Source: Streptomyces soli (GTDB lineage: Bacteria; Actinomycetota; Actinomycetes; Streptomycetales; Streptomycetaceae). Taken from it: a stretch of DNA of 64,000 bases. Position 1 is the stretch's first letter, and every line of letters begins with the position of its first letter. The position numbers were made by a program, and so were the translations under genes. The notes below the pieces were generated by a model, which searched no databases, was not told the DNA's origin, and worked only from the letters and a program-made list of their open reading frames with translations. The DNA is taken from NCBI RefSeq assembly GCF_003999195.1, contig NZ_RJVR01000360.1, forward strand, positions 1 through 64,000, in the 5' to 3' direction. Of this stretch, positions 28,174 to 40,844 are shown piece after piece.

Positions 28174-29478
28174 GTGCGCGAGTACCTCCTGACCCTTTGC
28201 GTGGCAGCAGCCGTCACCTACCTCCTCACGGGGCCGGTGCGGAAGTTCGCCATCGCGGCCGGCGCCATGCCCGAGATCCGCGACCGTGACGTCCACCGGG
28301 AACCAACCCCCCGGCTGGGCGGCATCGCCCTGTTCGCCGGCCTGTGCGCGGGACTGCTGGTCGCCGCGCATCTGGAGAACCTGCGGAGCGTCTTCGAGCT
28401 GTCCAACGAGCCACGCGCGCTGCTCTCCGGCGCCGGGCTGATCTGGCTGCTCGGCGTCCTGGACGACAAGTGGGGCGTCGACGCCCTCATCAAGCTCGGC
28501 GCGCAGATGGTCGCCGCCGGCGTGATGGTCCTTCAGGGTCTGACGATCCTCTGGCTCCCGGTGCCCGGCGTCGGCACGGTCTCGCTGACGCAGATGCAGG
28601 GCACCCTGCTCACCGTCGCGCTGGTCGTCATCACGATCAACGCGGTCAACTTCGTTGACGGGCTGGACGGTCTGGCCGCCGGTATGGTCTGCATCGCCTC
28701 CATCGCGTTCTTCATGTACGCATACCGGCTCTGGTACGGCTACGGCGTCGACGCGGCGTCCCCCGCCACCCTCTTCAGCGCCATCCTCATCGGCATGTGC
28801 CTGGGCTTCCTCCCGCACAACTTGCATCCCGCCCGCATCTTCATGGGCGACTCCGGCTCCATGCTGATCGGCCTCATGCTGGCCTCGGCCGCCATCTCCA
28901 TCACCGGCCAGGTCGACCCGGACTCCATCACCAACATGACCGGCTCGGGCCGCGCCACCACGCACTTCATGGTCCCGGTCTACATGCCGCTGCTGCTCCC
29001 GCTGAGCATCATCGCCATCCCGGCCTCCGACCTCGTCCTGGCCATCGTCCGCCGTACGTGGAACGGCCAGTCGCCCTTCGCGGCCGACCGCGGCCACCTC
29101 CACCACCGGCTGCTGGACATCGGCCACTCGCACAGCCGGGCCGTCCTGATCATGTACTTCTGGTCGGCCCTGATCGCCTTCGGCGCCGTCGCCTTCTCGG
29201 TCAACTCCTCCAGCCTCTGGATCGTCCTCGCGATCATCGCCCTCAGCGCCATCGGCCTCGTCGCCCTGCTCTTCCCCCGCTTCCGCCCGCGCGCCCCCCG
29301 CTGGGCCGAGTCCTTCGTCCCACCCCGCTACCGCCGCTCCCGCCGCGAGGCCCAGGCGGCCGCCGCCGCCCTCGTCGCCTCCGGCCAGGCCCCCGGCGTC
29401 AACGGCGCGACCGCCGTGGGTGAGCGCGCCCTGCTCCCGGGCCGCCCGGAGCGCCAGCCTGCGGAAAGCCGCCGTTAG
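28174..29478 (+). CDS. Polyprenyl-phosphate GlcNAc-1-phosphate transferase (WecA/Rfe type)
   Basis: A 434-residue polytopic enzyme of the MraY/WecA family that moves sugar-1-phosphate from a UDP-sugar onto polyprenyl phosphate, starting arabinogalactan-, teichoic- or other wall-polymer synthesis. Motifs are REPTPRLGG (cytoplasmic loop 1), NAVNFVDGLDGLAAG with the Mg-binding DGLDG, the FMGDSGSM loop, and the basic HLHHRLLDIGHSH nucleotide loop. About ten membrane helices are visible, followed by a basic cytoplasmic tail of about 60 residues. The start is GTG 28174 on leaderless geometry. The location directly before the atp operon is conserved in actinomycetes. Confidence 0.9.
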   Translation: MREYLLTLCVAAAVTYLLTGPVRKFAIAAGAMPEIRDRDVHREPTPRLGGIALFAGLCAGLLVAAHLENLRSVFELSNEPRALLSGAGLIWLLGVLDDKWGVDALIKLGAQMVAAGVMVLQGLTILWLPVPGVGTVSLTQMQGTLLTVALVVITINAVNFVDGLDGLAAGMVCIASIAFFMYAYRLWYGYGVDAASPATLFSAILIGMCLGFLPHNLHPARIFMGDSGSMLIGLMLASAAISITGQVDPDSITNMTGSGRATTHFMVPVYMPLLLPLSIIAIPASDLVLAIVRRTWNGQSPFAADRGHLHHRLLDIGHSHSRAVLIMYFWSALIAFGAVAFSVNSSSLWIVLAIIALSAIGLVALLFPRFRPRAPRWAESFVPPRYRRSRREAQAAAAALVASGQAPGVNGATAVGERALLPGRPERQPAESRR

Positions 29479-29739
29479 GGCCTGTCCGGCCGATCTCCGA
29501 GTGAGGCCGTCCCCCGGACGGTCGAAGTTTGTACTCCTCCTGTGTGACGGCGCACACACGAACCGAGTAAAGACCTCATCAAATAGTTTGTGATATCGTT
29601 CACGAGAACCCGGAAGCGAGCCGAAAGACCCTAGAGCGATGGTCTTCCGGTGTGAGGCGTGTCCTCGGCCCCGGGCTACGCTCGTCACCCAACGACGACA
29701 GAACGTCTTCCCCAACACCTCGCCGGAGGAGCTGCCACC

Positions 29740-30153
29740 ATGCAGTCCAACGACGTCCGAACCATCCTGAACTGCGCCGTCCCCACTGCCGCCGCAGGCG
29801 TGGTCGCGGTCGCTGTGAGCGCTGCCCTCGTGGGTGGCAAGGGTGTGATCGGCGCCGTCTTCGGCACAGTGATCGTGATCGCGTTCATGGGTGCCGGGCT
29901 GATCGCCCTGCAGCGCACCGCGCGATCGCTGCCCCAGCTGTTCCAGGCCATGGGCCTGATGCTCTACACCACACAGATCCTGCTGCTCGGCATCTTCCTC
30001 GCCGTCTTCAAGCACACCACGCTCTTCAACACGAAGGCCTTCGGGTTCACGCTGCTCGCAGCCGCTCTCGTGTGGATCGCAGCACAGGCCCGTGCCCATA
30101 TGAAGGCAAAGATCCTTTACGTGGAGCCGGATACCTCCGGGTCTCCGTCGTGA
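29740..30153 (+). CDS. atpI: ATP synthase protein I-like membrane protein
   Basis: A 137-residue protein with four hydrophobic segments (about 14-34, 39-59, 70-92 and 99-117), the first gene of the atp operon. AtpI helps assemble the c-ring or supports Mg supply in other bacteria. ATG 29740 (MQSNDVRT) follows GGAGGAG; the longer frame from 29659 is unsupported. The 260 bases before it contain an AT-rich patch near 29575-29605 and a TACGCT box at about 29685, likely operon promoters. Confidence 0.8.
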   Translation: MQSNDVRTILNCAVPTAAAGVVAVAVSAALVGGKGVIGAVFGTVIVIAFMGAGLIALQRTARSLPQLFQAMGLMLYTTQILLLGIFLAVFKHTTLFNTKAFGFTLLAAALVWIAAQARAHMKAKILYVEPDTSGSPS

Positions 30154-30372
30154 ACATCGGGGCCGGTGTGAGCGGGCCTGCGCTCGTTTGCTATCGTCCG
30201 GTCTCAACTGCGGCAGAGCTGGCGCGGGCAGCAGTCATGCCTGCGCGGCCCAACGGCTCAGCGCCTAGACGCCGCCCCCATATCTGCAAGACCAGTCCAG
30301 TGCCGTTCCGTGGCTGTGCGCCGCGCCGACACATCGAGGTTGCCGTACCTATGTGCCACGCTGAAGGAGCTC

Positions 30373-31495
<1,123 letters not shown>

Positions 31496-31534
31496 TCTTC
31501 CGGGACATAGCCCCTTCAGACGAAAGGCATTGAT

Positions 31535-32080
31535 GTGATCGCGCTGGCACAGTTGGCGGCCGCCGCGCCGGAAAACCCCCTCATCCCGCCGATCCCAGAG
31601 CTCGTCATTGGCCTGATCGCCTTCGCAATCGTCTTCATCTTCCTTGCGAAGAAACTCCTCCCGAACATCAACAAGGTTCTGGAAGAGCGCCGTGAGGCCA
31701 TCGAGGGCGGCATCGAGAAGGCCGAGGCCCTTCAAACCGAGGCTGAGCAGACCCTTGCCAAGTACAAGGAGCAGCTCGCCGAGGCCCGCCACGAGGCCAA
31801 CCGTCTCCGTCAGGAGGCGCAGGAGCAGGGCGCCGCGCTCATCGCGGAGATGCGTGCGGAGGGCCAGCGCCAGCGCGAGGAGATCATCGCGGCCGGCCAC
31901 GCCCAGATCGACGCCGACCGCCGGGCTGCCGCGCAGGCGCTGCGCCAGGACGTGGGCCAGCTGGCCACCGACCTGGCCGGCAAGCTGGTCGGCGAGTCGC
32001 TGGAGGACGTGGCGCGGCAGAGCCGTGTGATCGACCGTTTCCTCGACGAGCTTGAGGAGAAGGCCGAGGCGGCCCGATGA
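31535..32080 (+). CDS. atpF: ATP synthase subunit b
   Basis: A 181-residue stator subunit with one N-terminal membrane helix (about 20-42) and a long charged coiled coil (KVLEERREAIEGGIEKAEAL onward). GTG 31535 follows GAAAGGC. Its stop overlaps the atpH start by 4 bases (ATGA), so b and delta are translationally coupled. Confidence 0.95.
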   Translation: MIALAQLAAAAPENPLIPPIPELVIGLIAFAIVFIFLAKKLLPNINKVLEERREAIEGGIEKAEALQTEAEQTLAKYKEQLAEARHEANRLRQEAQEQGAALIAEMRAEGQRQREEIIAAGHAQIDADRRAAAQALRQDVGQLATDLAGKLVGESLEDVARQSRVIDRFLDELEEKAEAAR

Positions 32081-32925
32081 CCGTCCACGGAGCGAGCCGC
32101 GAGGCGCTGGCCGCCGCGCGCGAGCAGCTGGACGCGCTGACGGACAACACATCCGTCGACGCTGCCAAGCTCGCCGACGAGCTGGCCGCCGTCACGGCGC
32201 TCCTTGACCGCGAGGGTTCGCTTCGCCGGCACCTGACCGACCCGGCACAGCCCGGTGAGGCCAAGGCCGGTCTGGCCCAGCAGCTGCTCGGTCCGCAGGT
32301 CGGCGTAGGGGCATCCCCGCCGAAGGTAGGGGAAGAGACCCTCGACCTGGTCTCGGGCCTGGTCCGTTCCCGCTGGTCGCGGTCGCGTGATCTGACCGAC
32401 GCGCTGGAGGAGCTGTCCTACAGCGCGGACCTGATCGACGCCCAGCGCGCCAACGCACTGGACGAGGTCGAGGACGAGCTGTTCCGGTTCGGCCGCATCG
32501 TCACCGGCAGCAGTGAGCTGCGGGCGGCGCTGTCCGACAAGGCCGCGTCCAACCAGGCCAAGGCCGAGCTGCTGCGCTCGCTGCTGGGCGGCCGGGCCAA
32601 CCCGGTCACCGAGCGGATCGTGGTCCGCCTTGTGACGCACCCGCGTGGCCGTAGCCTTGAGACAGGGATCGACGCCCTGTCCAAGCTGGCCGCTGCGCGC
32701 CGTAACCGGATGGTCGCGGTCGTGGTGTCGGCGGTTCCGCTGAGTGACCAGCAGAAGGAGCGCCTCGGCGCCGCGCTTGCCAAGCTCTACGGCCGGCAGG
32801 TGCACCTGAACCTCGACGTGGACCCCACGGTCCTCGGCGGGATCACCGTTCGGGTGGGCGACGAGGTCATCAACGGGACCATCGCCGACCGTCTCGACGA
32901 GGCGGCCCGGCGAATGGCCGGCTGA
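32077..32925 (+). CDS. atpH: ATP synthase subunit delta
   Basis: A 282-residue actinobacterial delta subunit, longer than the roughly 180 residues of E. coli, with an N-terminal extension. The family signature is at the C-terminus: DPTVLGGITVRVGDEVINGT (about 248-267). It connects the stator to F1. The start overlaps atpF. It is followed by a hairpin before atpA. Confidence 0.93.
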   Translation: MTVHGASREALAAAREQLDALTDNTSVDAAKLADELAAVTALLDREGSLRRHLTDPAQPGEAKAGLAQQLLGPQVGVGASPPKVGEETLDLVSGLVRSRWSRSRDLTDALEELSYSADLIDAQRANALDEVEDELFRFGRIVTGSSELRAALSDKAASNQAKAELLRSLLGGRANPVTERIVVRLVTHPRGRSLETGIDALSKLAAARRNRMVAVVVSAVPLSDQQKERLGAALAKLYGRQVHLNLDVDPTVLGGITVRVGDEVINGTIADRLDEAARRMAG

Positions 32926-32980
32926 CCAGCCACCAACTCAAAGCCCAGTTTTTACCAGACAAGCGCAGTTAGCGGCCCGA

Positions 32981-33014
32981 GTTGGGCCGTAGTGACGAAG
33001 ACTTCGGGCCCAAC
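32981..33014 (+). other. RNA hairpin between atpH and atpA
   Basis: GTTGGGCC and GGCCCAAC are separated by 18 bases and end directly before the atpA ribosome binding site (AAGGAG). It could be an RNA-processing or stability element that raises atpA over the F0 genes, as operon stoichiometry requires, but this is inference. Confidence 0.4.
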
Positions 33015-33034
33015 AAGGAGAGCAGGGAACCCAG

Positions 33035-34606
33035 ATGGCGGAGCTTACGATCCGGCCGGAGGAGATCCGGGACGCGCTGGAGAACTTTGTCCAGTCGTAC
33101 AAGCCGGACGCCGCCTCGCGCGAGGAGGTCGGCACGGTCAGCGAGGCCGGAGACGGCATCGCGAAGGTCGAGGGCCTTCCCTCGGCGATGGCGAACGAGC
33201 TGCTGAAGTTCGAGGACGGTACTCTCGGTCTCGCCCTCAACCTCGAAGAGCGCGAGATCGGTGCGATCGTCCTCGGCGAGTTCAGCGGCATCGAGGAGGG
33301 GCAGCCGGTCACCCGTACCGGTGAGGTCCTGTCCGTCGCCGTCGGCGAGGGCTACCTGGGTCGCGTTGTCGACCCGCTCGGCAACCCGATCGACGGCCTC
33401 GGCGAGATCGAGACCGACGGCCGCCGCGCGCTGGAGCTCCAGGCTCCCGGCGTCATGGCCCGTAAGTCGGTGCACGAGCCCATGCAGACCGGCCTCAAGG
33501 CCGTCGACGCGATGACCCCGATCGGCCGTGGCCAGCGTCAGCTGATCATCGGCGACCGCCAGACCGGCAAGACCGCCCTGGCCGTCGACACGATCATCAA
33601 CCAGCGCGACAACTGGCGGTCCGGCGACCCGAAGAAGCAGGTCCGCTGCATCTACGTCGCCATCGGCCAGAAGGGCTCCACCATCGCGTCCGTGCGCGGC
33701 GCCCTGGAGGAGGCCGGCGCACTGGAGTACACGACGATCGTCGCGGCTCCGGCGTCCGACCCGGCCGGCTTCAAGTACCTCGCCCCGTACACCGGCTCGG
33801 CCATCGGCCAGCACTGGATGTACCAGGGCAAGCACGTGCTGATCGTCTTCGACGACCTGAGCAAGCAGGCCGACGCCTACCGCGCCGTGTCCCTGCTGCT
33901 GCGCCGCCCGCCGGGCCGTGAGGCCTACCCGGGTGACGTCTTCTACCTGCACTCCCGCCTCCTGGAGCGCTGCGCGAAGCTCTCCGACGAGCTGGGCGCG
34001 GGCTCGATGACCGGCCTCCCGATCGTCGAGACCAAGGCCAACGACGTGTCGGCGTTCATCCCGACCAACGTCATCTCCATCACCGACGGCCAGTGCTTCC
34101 TGGAGTCCGACCTGTTCAACGCGGGCCAGCGCCCGGCGCTGAATGTCGGTATCTCGGTCTCCCGTGTCGGTGGCTCCGCCCAGATCAAGGCCATGAAGGG
34201 CGTCTCCGGCCGCCTGCGCGTGGACCTCGCCCAGTACCGCGAGCTGGAGGCCTTCGCCGCCTTCGGTTCCGACCTGGACGCGGCCTCCAAGGCCCAGCTG
34301 GAGCGCGGCAAGCGCATGGTCGAGCTGCTCAAGCAGGGCCAGTACGCGCCGTTCGCCATCGAGGACCAGGTCGTCTCGATCTGGGCCGGCACCACCGGCA
34401 AGCTCGACGACGTACCGGTCGTGGACATCCGCCGCTTCGAGCGCGAGTTCCTCGACTACCTGCACCGCGAGCACAAGGCGCTGCTGACCGGCATCGTCGA
34501 GACCGGCAAGCTCCCCGACGAGACGGTCGAAGCCCTCACCGAGGCCATCGAGAACTTCAAGAAGCAGTTCGAGACCTCGGACGGCAAGCTGCTGGGTGAG
34601 GGCTGA
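33035..34606 (+). CDS. atpA: ATP synthase F1 subunit alpha
   Basis: A 523-residue non-catalytic nucleotide-binding subunit. P-loop GDRQTGKT lies near 170-177, with the signature [20 protein letters not shown] close to 390. ATG 33035 follows an AGGGA-type site. All expected regions are intact. Confidence 0.97.
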   Translation: MAELTIRPEEIRDALENFVQSYKPDAASREEVGTVSEAGDGIAKVEGLPSAMANELLKFEDGTLGLALNLEEREIGAIVLGEFSGIEEGQPVTRTGEVLSVAVGEGYLGRVVDPLGNPIDGLGEIETDGRRALELQAPGVMARKSVHEPMQTGLKAVDAMTPIGRGQRQLIIGDRQTGKTALAVDTIINQRDNWRSGDPKKQVRCIYVAIGQKGSTIASVRGALEEAGALEYTTIVAAPASDPAGFKYLAPYTGSAIGQHWMYQGKHVLIVFDDLSKQADAYRAVSLLLRRPPGREAYPGDVFYLHSRLLERCAKLSDELGAGSMTGLPIVETKANDVSAFIPTNVISITDGQCFLESDLFNAGQRPALNVGISVSRVGGSAQIKAMKGVSGRLRVDLAQYRELEAFAAFGSDLDAASKAQLERGKRMVELLKQGQYAPFAIEDQVVSIWAGTTGKLDDVPVVDIRRFEREFLDYLHREHKALLTGIVETGKLPDETVEALTEAIENFKKQFETSDGKLLGEG

Positions 34607-34608
34607 GC

Positions 34609-36995
<2,387 letters not shown>

Positions 36996-37019
36996 GACCG
37001 GCCGCTGACTCATCGCGAC

Positions 37020-37054
37020 AGGGGGGTGGACGCGGGCCCTGCGTCCACCCCCCT
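37020..37054 (+). terminator. Terminator-like hairpin between atpD and atpC
   Basis: AGGGGGGTGGACGC, a 7-base loop GGGCCCT, then GCGTCCACCCCCCT: a perfect 14-bp stem 25 bases after atpD. Another imperfect hairpin (GCACCC/GGGTGC, 37083-37106) lies just before the atpC ribosome binding site. It may reduce epsilon relative to beta. Confidence 0.65.
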
Positions 37055-37123
37055 GCCGCACCCCCGTTATCCTTTGTTTTATGCACCCGCCGTAGGCGGT
37101 GGGTGCCGACCCGAGGAGCCATC

Positions 37124-37498
37124 TTGGCTGAGCTGCACGTCGAGCTGGTCGCCGCGGACCGCAGTGTCTGGTCCGGCGAGGCCACCCTGGTCGTCGCACG
37201 CACCGAGTCGGGCGATATCGGCGTCATGCCGGGCCACCAGCCGCTGCTCGGTGTGCTGCAGTCCGGCCCGGTGACCATCCGTACGAGTGACGGCGGTACC
37301 GTCGTCGCTGCGGTGCACGGCGGCTTCATCTCCTTCGCGGACGACAAGCTGTCGGTGCTCGCGGAGATCGCCGAGCTCGCCGAGGAGATCGACGTCGAGC
37401 GTGCTCAGCAGGACCTGGAACGCGCCAGGGCCAACGAGGACGCCATCGCCGAGCGCCGCGCCGAGGTTCGCCTCATCGCCGCAACGGGCACGCGCTGA
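37124..37498 (+). CDS. atpC: ATP synthase F1 subunit epsilon
   Basis: A 124-residue subunit: N-terminal beta sandwich (LHVELVAADRSVWSGEATLV, GVMPGHQPLLG) and a C-terminal pair of helices ending with ERRAEVRLIAATG. It couples the rotor and can inhibit ATP hydrolysis. The start is TTG 37124 with GAGGAG 6 bases before it; longer upstream frames read through the intergenic hairpins and are not credible. It is separated from atpD by 128 bases with two hairpins, unlike the tight spacing elsewhere in the operon. Confidence 0.94.
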   Translation: MAELHVELVAADRSVWSGEATLVVARTESGDIGVMPGHQPLLGVLQSGPVTIRTSDGGTVVAAVHGGFISFADDKLSVLAEIAELAEEIDVERAQQDLERARANEDAIAERRAEVRLIAATGTR

Positions 37499-37511
37499 CA
37501 ACCAGCCGGAA

Positions 37512-37545
37512 GCCGCGGGAAGCCTTTCGAGGCGTCCCGCGGCTG
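37512..37545 (+). terminator. Terminator of the atp operon
   Basis: AGCCGCGGGA and TCCCGCGGCT enclose an inner GCCT-TTCG-AGGC stem with one bulge on each side. It begins 14 bases after the atpC stop. Confidence 0.75.
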
Positions 37546-37619
37546 CGGCACACCCGGCACCCGTGCCGGAGAGTATTCCTATTCGTGACGTTGAGCGTTG
37601 AGCGAGGAGGTCGGTGGGC

Positions 37620-38066
37620 GTGATCCTCGCTTTTCAGGTGTGCGGAACGCTGGTGGCGGCGGCGCTGCTGGGACTGTTCGTCTTCGGGCTGCGCCGACGG
37701 CTCATCCAACGGTCCGGCGGCACGTTCGACTGCAGTCTCCGGCTCGCCGGTGACGCCGGCTCCGAGCCGTCCGGCAAGGGCTGGGGCTACGGCGTCGCCC
37801 GCTACAGCGGCGACCGCGTGGAGTGGTTCCGCGTCTTCTCGTACGCCCCCCGGCCGCGCCGGGTCCTTGAGCGCTCCGCCATCGAGGTCCTGCACCGGCG
37901 TGAGCCGCAGGGCCAGGAAGAGCTGGCCCTGCTGTCGGACTCCGTCGTGCTGGTGTGTGAGCACAAGGGCCTGCGGCTCGAGCTGGCCATGAGCGACGAC
38001 GCCCTCACCGGCTTCCTGGCCTGGCTCGAGGCTGCCCCGCCCGGTCAGCGGGTCAACGTCGCCTAG
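37620..38066 (+). CDS. DUF2550 family membrane protein
   Basis: A 148-residue protein with one N-terminal membrane helix (VILAFQVCGTLVAAALLGLF), the RRRLIQRSGGTFDCSLR stretch typical of DUF2550, then a soluble domain. Function unknown; it follows atpC throughout actinomycetes. GTG 37620 is preferred since AGGAGG lies 9 bases before it; GTG 37614 would be only 3 bases away. Confidence 0.85.
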   Translation: MILAFQVCGTLVAAALLGLFVFGLRRRLIQRSGGTFDCSLRLAGDAGSEPSGKGWGYGVARYSGDRVEWFRVFSYAPRPRRVLERSAIEVLHRREPQGQEELALLSDSVVLVCEHKGLRLELAMSDDALTGFLAWLEAAPPGQRVNVA

Positions 38067-38079
38067 CGGGCTCTACGGC

Positions 38080-38652
38080 CTAGCGGTCCCCGCCGGGCAC
38101 CCAGAGCACGTCGCCCACCTCCTTGTTCGCGATCCGGGCCAGGATGAAGAGCAGGTCCGAGAGGCGGTTGAGGTAGGTGGCCGTCAGCACGTTCATCGAG
38201 TCGCCGTGCTCCTTCAGCGCCGCCCATGTCGACCGCTCGGCGCGCCGTACGACCGTGCAGGCCTGGTGCAGCAGGGCCGCGCCCGGCGTGCCACCCGGAA
38301 GGATGAAGCTGCGGAGCTTCTCCAGGTCCTCCAGGAACCGGTCGCAGTCGGCCTCGAGCTTGTCGACGTAACCCTGTTCCACGCGCAGCGGCGGATATTT
38401 GGGGTCGCGGACGACCGGGGTGGCCAGGTCCGCGCCCACGTCGAACAGGTCGTTCTGGACGCGGGTGAGGACGGCTGTGACCTCCTGCGGCAGGCCGCCC
38501 AGCGCGATGGAGACACCGATGGCGGCATTGGCCTCGTTGGTATCGGCGTACGCGGAGATGCGGGAGTCCGTCTTGGCGGTGCGGCTCATGTCGCCGAGGG
38601 CGGTGGTGCCGTCGTCGCCGGTGCGGGTGTAGATGCGCGTCAGATTGACCAT
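38080..38652 (-). CDS. Cob(I)yrinic acid a,c-diamide adenosyltransferase (PduO type)
   Basis: A 190-residue ATP:cob(I)alamin adenosyltransferase making coenzyme B12. [13 protein letters not shown] (about 9-21) binds ATP; the C-terminal [11 protein letters not shown] and [14 protein letters not shown] form the cobalamin/ATP site. ATG 38652 ([12 protein letters not shown]) is the family start; the frame continues upstream only into the ABC remnant. The product is needed by methylmalonyl-CoA mutase, whose partners mce and meaB lie near 57-60 kb. It converges on the DUF2550 gene with a 13-base gap. Confidence 0.92.
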   Translation of the reverse strand: MVNLTRIYTRTGDDGTTALGDMSRTAKTDSRISAYADTNEANAAIGVSIALGGLPQEVTAVLTRVQNDLFDVGADLATPVVRDPKYPPLRVEQGYVDKLEADCDRFLEDLEKLRSFILPGGTPGAALLHQACTVVRRAERSTWAALKEHGDSMNVLTATYLNRLSDLLFILARIANKEVGDVLWVPGGDR

Positions 38653-38666
38653 GAGGTCGAGAGTAG

Positions 38667-39540
38667 TCAGGCTCCGGCCCTGGTGAAGACCCGTGTGCCG
38701 ACTGCCACGGACACGGCGGCGAAAGCGGCCGCGACCAGGGCGCCGATGCCGACGGTGCTGCTCTCGTAGTCGCCGACGAAGGCGGCGCGTACGGCGTCGA
38801 CGAGGTAGCGGAAGGGGATGAAGTGGGAGACGACGTCCAACCAGGCGGGGGCGAGGGCCATCGGGAGCAGGAGTCCGGAGAGCAGCATCGCGGGCATGTT
38901 GAGCGCGTTGATGACGGGCGCCAATTCCTGCGGGGTGCTGACGCGCATGGCCAGTGCGTACGACAACGAGGCGATCGACACGGTCACCACGCCGATGAAG
39001 ACGAACCCCAGAGCCACGTTGGCGACGGGCGCGCGCAGCCCGAAGGGAAGGGCGACCAGGACCAGCCGCAGTGACTGGACAAGGAGTACGAGTACGTCCT
39101 TCAGAGCCCGCCCCAGCAGCAGGACGACTCGCGAGACCGGGGTGATCCGCATGCGCTCGACGATGCCGTGCTGCTTCTCGATGAGGATGCCGAAGCCGGC
39201 GAACACGGCGCTGAACAGGCCGAGTTGGATCATCAGCCCGGGGACGAGGGTCTGCCAGGAGCTGCCGGCGGTGCCGAGCTGCACCTTGGTGAGCAGCGGG
39301 CCGGACTGGGCGACGTAGCCGATGCGTCGGGGTACGCCCTCGGGGTCGGGCGCGAGGTCGCGCCCGGCGACGGTCGCGGTGCCGCCGGGTGGGGGCGAGC
39401 AGGGTGGTGAGCATGCGCAGGGTGGTGGTCTTGCCTGCGCCGTTGGGCCCCAGGAAGCCGAGGATCTCGCCGCGCTCGACCGTGAGGTCGACGCCGCGTA
39501 CGGCCTCGACGGTGCGCACACCCTGCGCAAGGAGACCGGC
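38667..39540 (-). pseudogene. Deleted ABC transporter: ATPase N-terminus fused to permease C-terminus, plus frameshift
   Basis: Reading on the minus strand, from about 39530 the text is an ABC ATPase: [20 protein letters not shown] then Walker [20 protein letters not shown]. Near 39391 one extra C (ACCC for ACC) shifts the frame; the ATPase continues as [11 protein letters not shown] and [14 protein letters not shown]. It then jumps straight into ABC-2 permease sequence ([20 protein letters not shown]) and runs to the permease end at 38667 with four or five membrane helices. The ATPase signature motif, Walker B and the permease N-terminus are missing. A deletion has therefore merged two genes and neither product can work. 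The ATPase start is also lost. Confidence 0.75.
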
Positions 39541-39557
39541 GCGGCGCCCGAGACCCG

Positions 39558-39743
39558 GTGCCCGAGCTGGTCGCCGGCCAGCTCGCATGGCTGCAGCAGA
39601 CGGTGATGCGAAGCATCGGCCGGGCGATGGGCGAGGGCGGCGAGCCGATCGGGGTTTCCAGGGCTGTTCTGGCCAAACTGGACGCCGCTGCGGACCTGCT
39701 GACCGACGTGGTCCTCAACTATGCGACCAAGGACACATCGTGA
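39558..39743 (+). CDS. Short plus-strand frame, possible truncated hypothetical protein
   Basis: A GTG-started frame of 61 residues ([20 protein letters not shown], later [20 protein letters not shown]) reads like a real helical protein, without Arg/Pro bias. No ribosome binding site is seen and the preceding bases in another frame ([14 protein letters not shown]) may be its lost beginning. It abuts the broken end of the ABC remnant, so it could be another gene cut by the same event. Family not recognised. Confidence 0.35.
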   Translation: MPELVAGQLAWLQQTVMRSIGRAMGEGGEPIGVSRAVLAKLDAAADLLTDVVLNYATKDTS

Positions 39744-39822
39744 CCCGCCTCTCTTAGTGCTGCGCTGCGCTGTGAACGGACGTTATGGTCCCCGCAACAG
39801 CGTCGACAAGAAGGTGTGTGCC

Positions 39823-40671
39823 GTGGCGAAGAAGCTCGCCGTCATCGGAGCCGGCCTGATGGGTTCCGGCATCGCACAGGTAGCGGCCCAGGCGGGCTAT
39901 GAAGTCGTTCTGCGCGATGTCACGGACGAGGCGTTGGCCCGTGGTCTCGGCGGGATTTCGGCGTCGTACGAAAAGTTCGTCGCCAAGGGGAAGCTGGAGG
40001 CGGCGGACGCCGAAGCCGCGCTGGCCCGGATCGCGACGACCACGGACCTGGACGCGGTCGCCGACGCGGACATCGTCGTCGAGGCGGTGTTCGAGAAGAT
40101 CGAGGTCAAGCAGGAGATTTTTCGGGCACTCGACAAGATCGCCCAGCAGGGCGCGATCCTCGCCTCCAACACCTCCGCCATCCCGATCACCAAGATCGCG
40201 GCTGTGACGGACCGTCCGGAGCGCGTGGTCGGCACGCACTTCTTCTCTCCCGTCCCGATGATGGGGCTCTGCGAGCTGGTCCGCGGCTACAAGACCAGCG
40301 ACGAGACGCTGGCCCGCGCCAAGGCCTTCGCCGAGGAGATCGGCAAGACCACGATCGTCGTCAACCGGGACGTGGCGGGCTTCGTCACCACCCGACTGAT
40401 CTCCGCCCTGGTCGTCGAGGCGGTCAAGCTGTACGAGTCCGGGGTCGCGTCGGCCGAGGACATCGACATCGCCTGCAAGCTCGGCTTCGGCCACGCGATG
40501 GGGCCGCTGGCCACCGCCGACCTGACCGGCGTCGACATCCTGCTGCACGCCACCGGCAACATCTACACCGAGTCGCAAGACGAGAAGTTCGCCCCGCCGG
40601 AGATCATGCGGCGCATGGTCGACGCGGGCGCGCTCGGCCGGAAGTCCGGAGAGGGCTTCTACCGCTACTGA
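39823..40671 (+). CDS. 3-hydroxybutyryl-CoA dehydrogenase
   Basis: A 282-residue NAD(P)-dependent enzyme oxidising 3-hydroxybutyryl-CoA or reducing acetoacetyl-CoA. The Rossmann motif is IGAGLMGSGIAQ (7-18); catalytic His is in RVVGTHFFSPVPMM, with EIGKTTIVVNRDVAGFVTTR following and a helical dimerisation domain at the end. GTG 39823 (MAKKLAVIG) follows AAGG at 9 bases. It may supply C4 units for ethylmalonyl-CoA or butanoate routes and pairs logically with the thiolase at 57.9 kb. Confidence 0.93.
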   Translation: MAKKLAVIGAGLMGSGIAQVAAQAGYEVVLRDVTDEALARGLGGISASYEKFVAKGKLEAADAEAALARIATTTDLDAVADADIVVEAVFEKIEVKQEIFRALDKIAQQGAILASNTSAIPITKIAAVTDRPERVVGTHFFSPVPMMGLCELVRGYKTSDETLARAKAFAEEIGKTTIVVNRDVAGFVTTRLISALVVEAVKLYESGVASAEDIDIACKLGFGHAMGPLATADLTGVDILLHATGNIYTESQDEKFAPPEIMRRMVDAGALGRKSGEGFYRY

Positions 40672-40686
40672 CGGATGACGGGCCAT

Positions 40687-40704
40687 CCGGGGGAGTGCCC
40701 CCGG
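40687..40704 (+). terminator. Terminator after the hydroxybutyryl-CoA dehydrogenase gene
   Basis: CCGGGGG, AGTG loop, CCCCCGG, 15 bases after the stop. A second small dyad, TTCACTC-GCAG-GAGTGAA at 40711-40728, follows and may be part of the terminator or an operator for the STAS gene. Confidence 0.65.
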
Positions 40705-40844
40705 CCCTCATTCACTCGCAGGAGTGAATTCGGTATCGGTTCGCTCACAGACGGCAACCTCTTCGTACAACGGGCCGTCAGTTACCTAGAACTACGACAC
40801 ATTTCCACGGGATACGGGAACGCGATAACGGGAGCGGAGCGCAT

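Noticed and set aside
28138-30207. Minus-strand 689-residue frame opposite the wecA-like gene
   Set aside because: Antisense shadow with Asp/Gln/Glu/Arg-rich low-complexity text.
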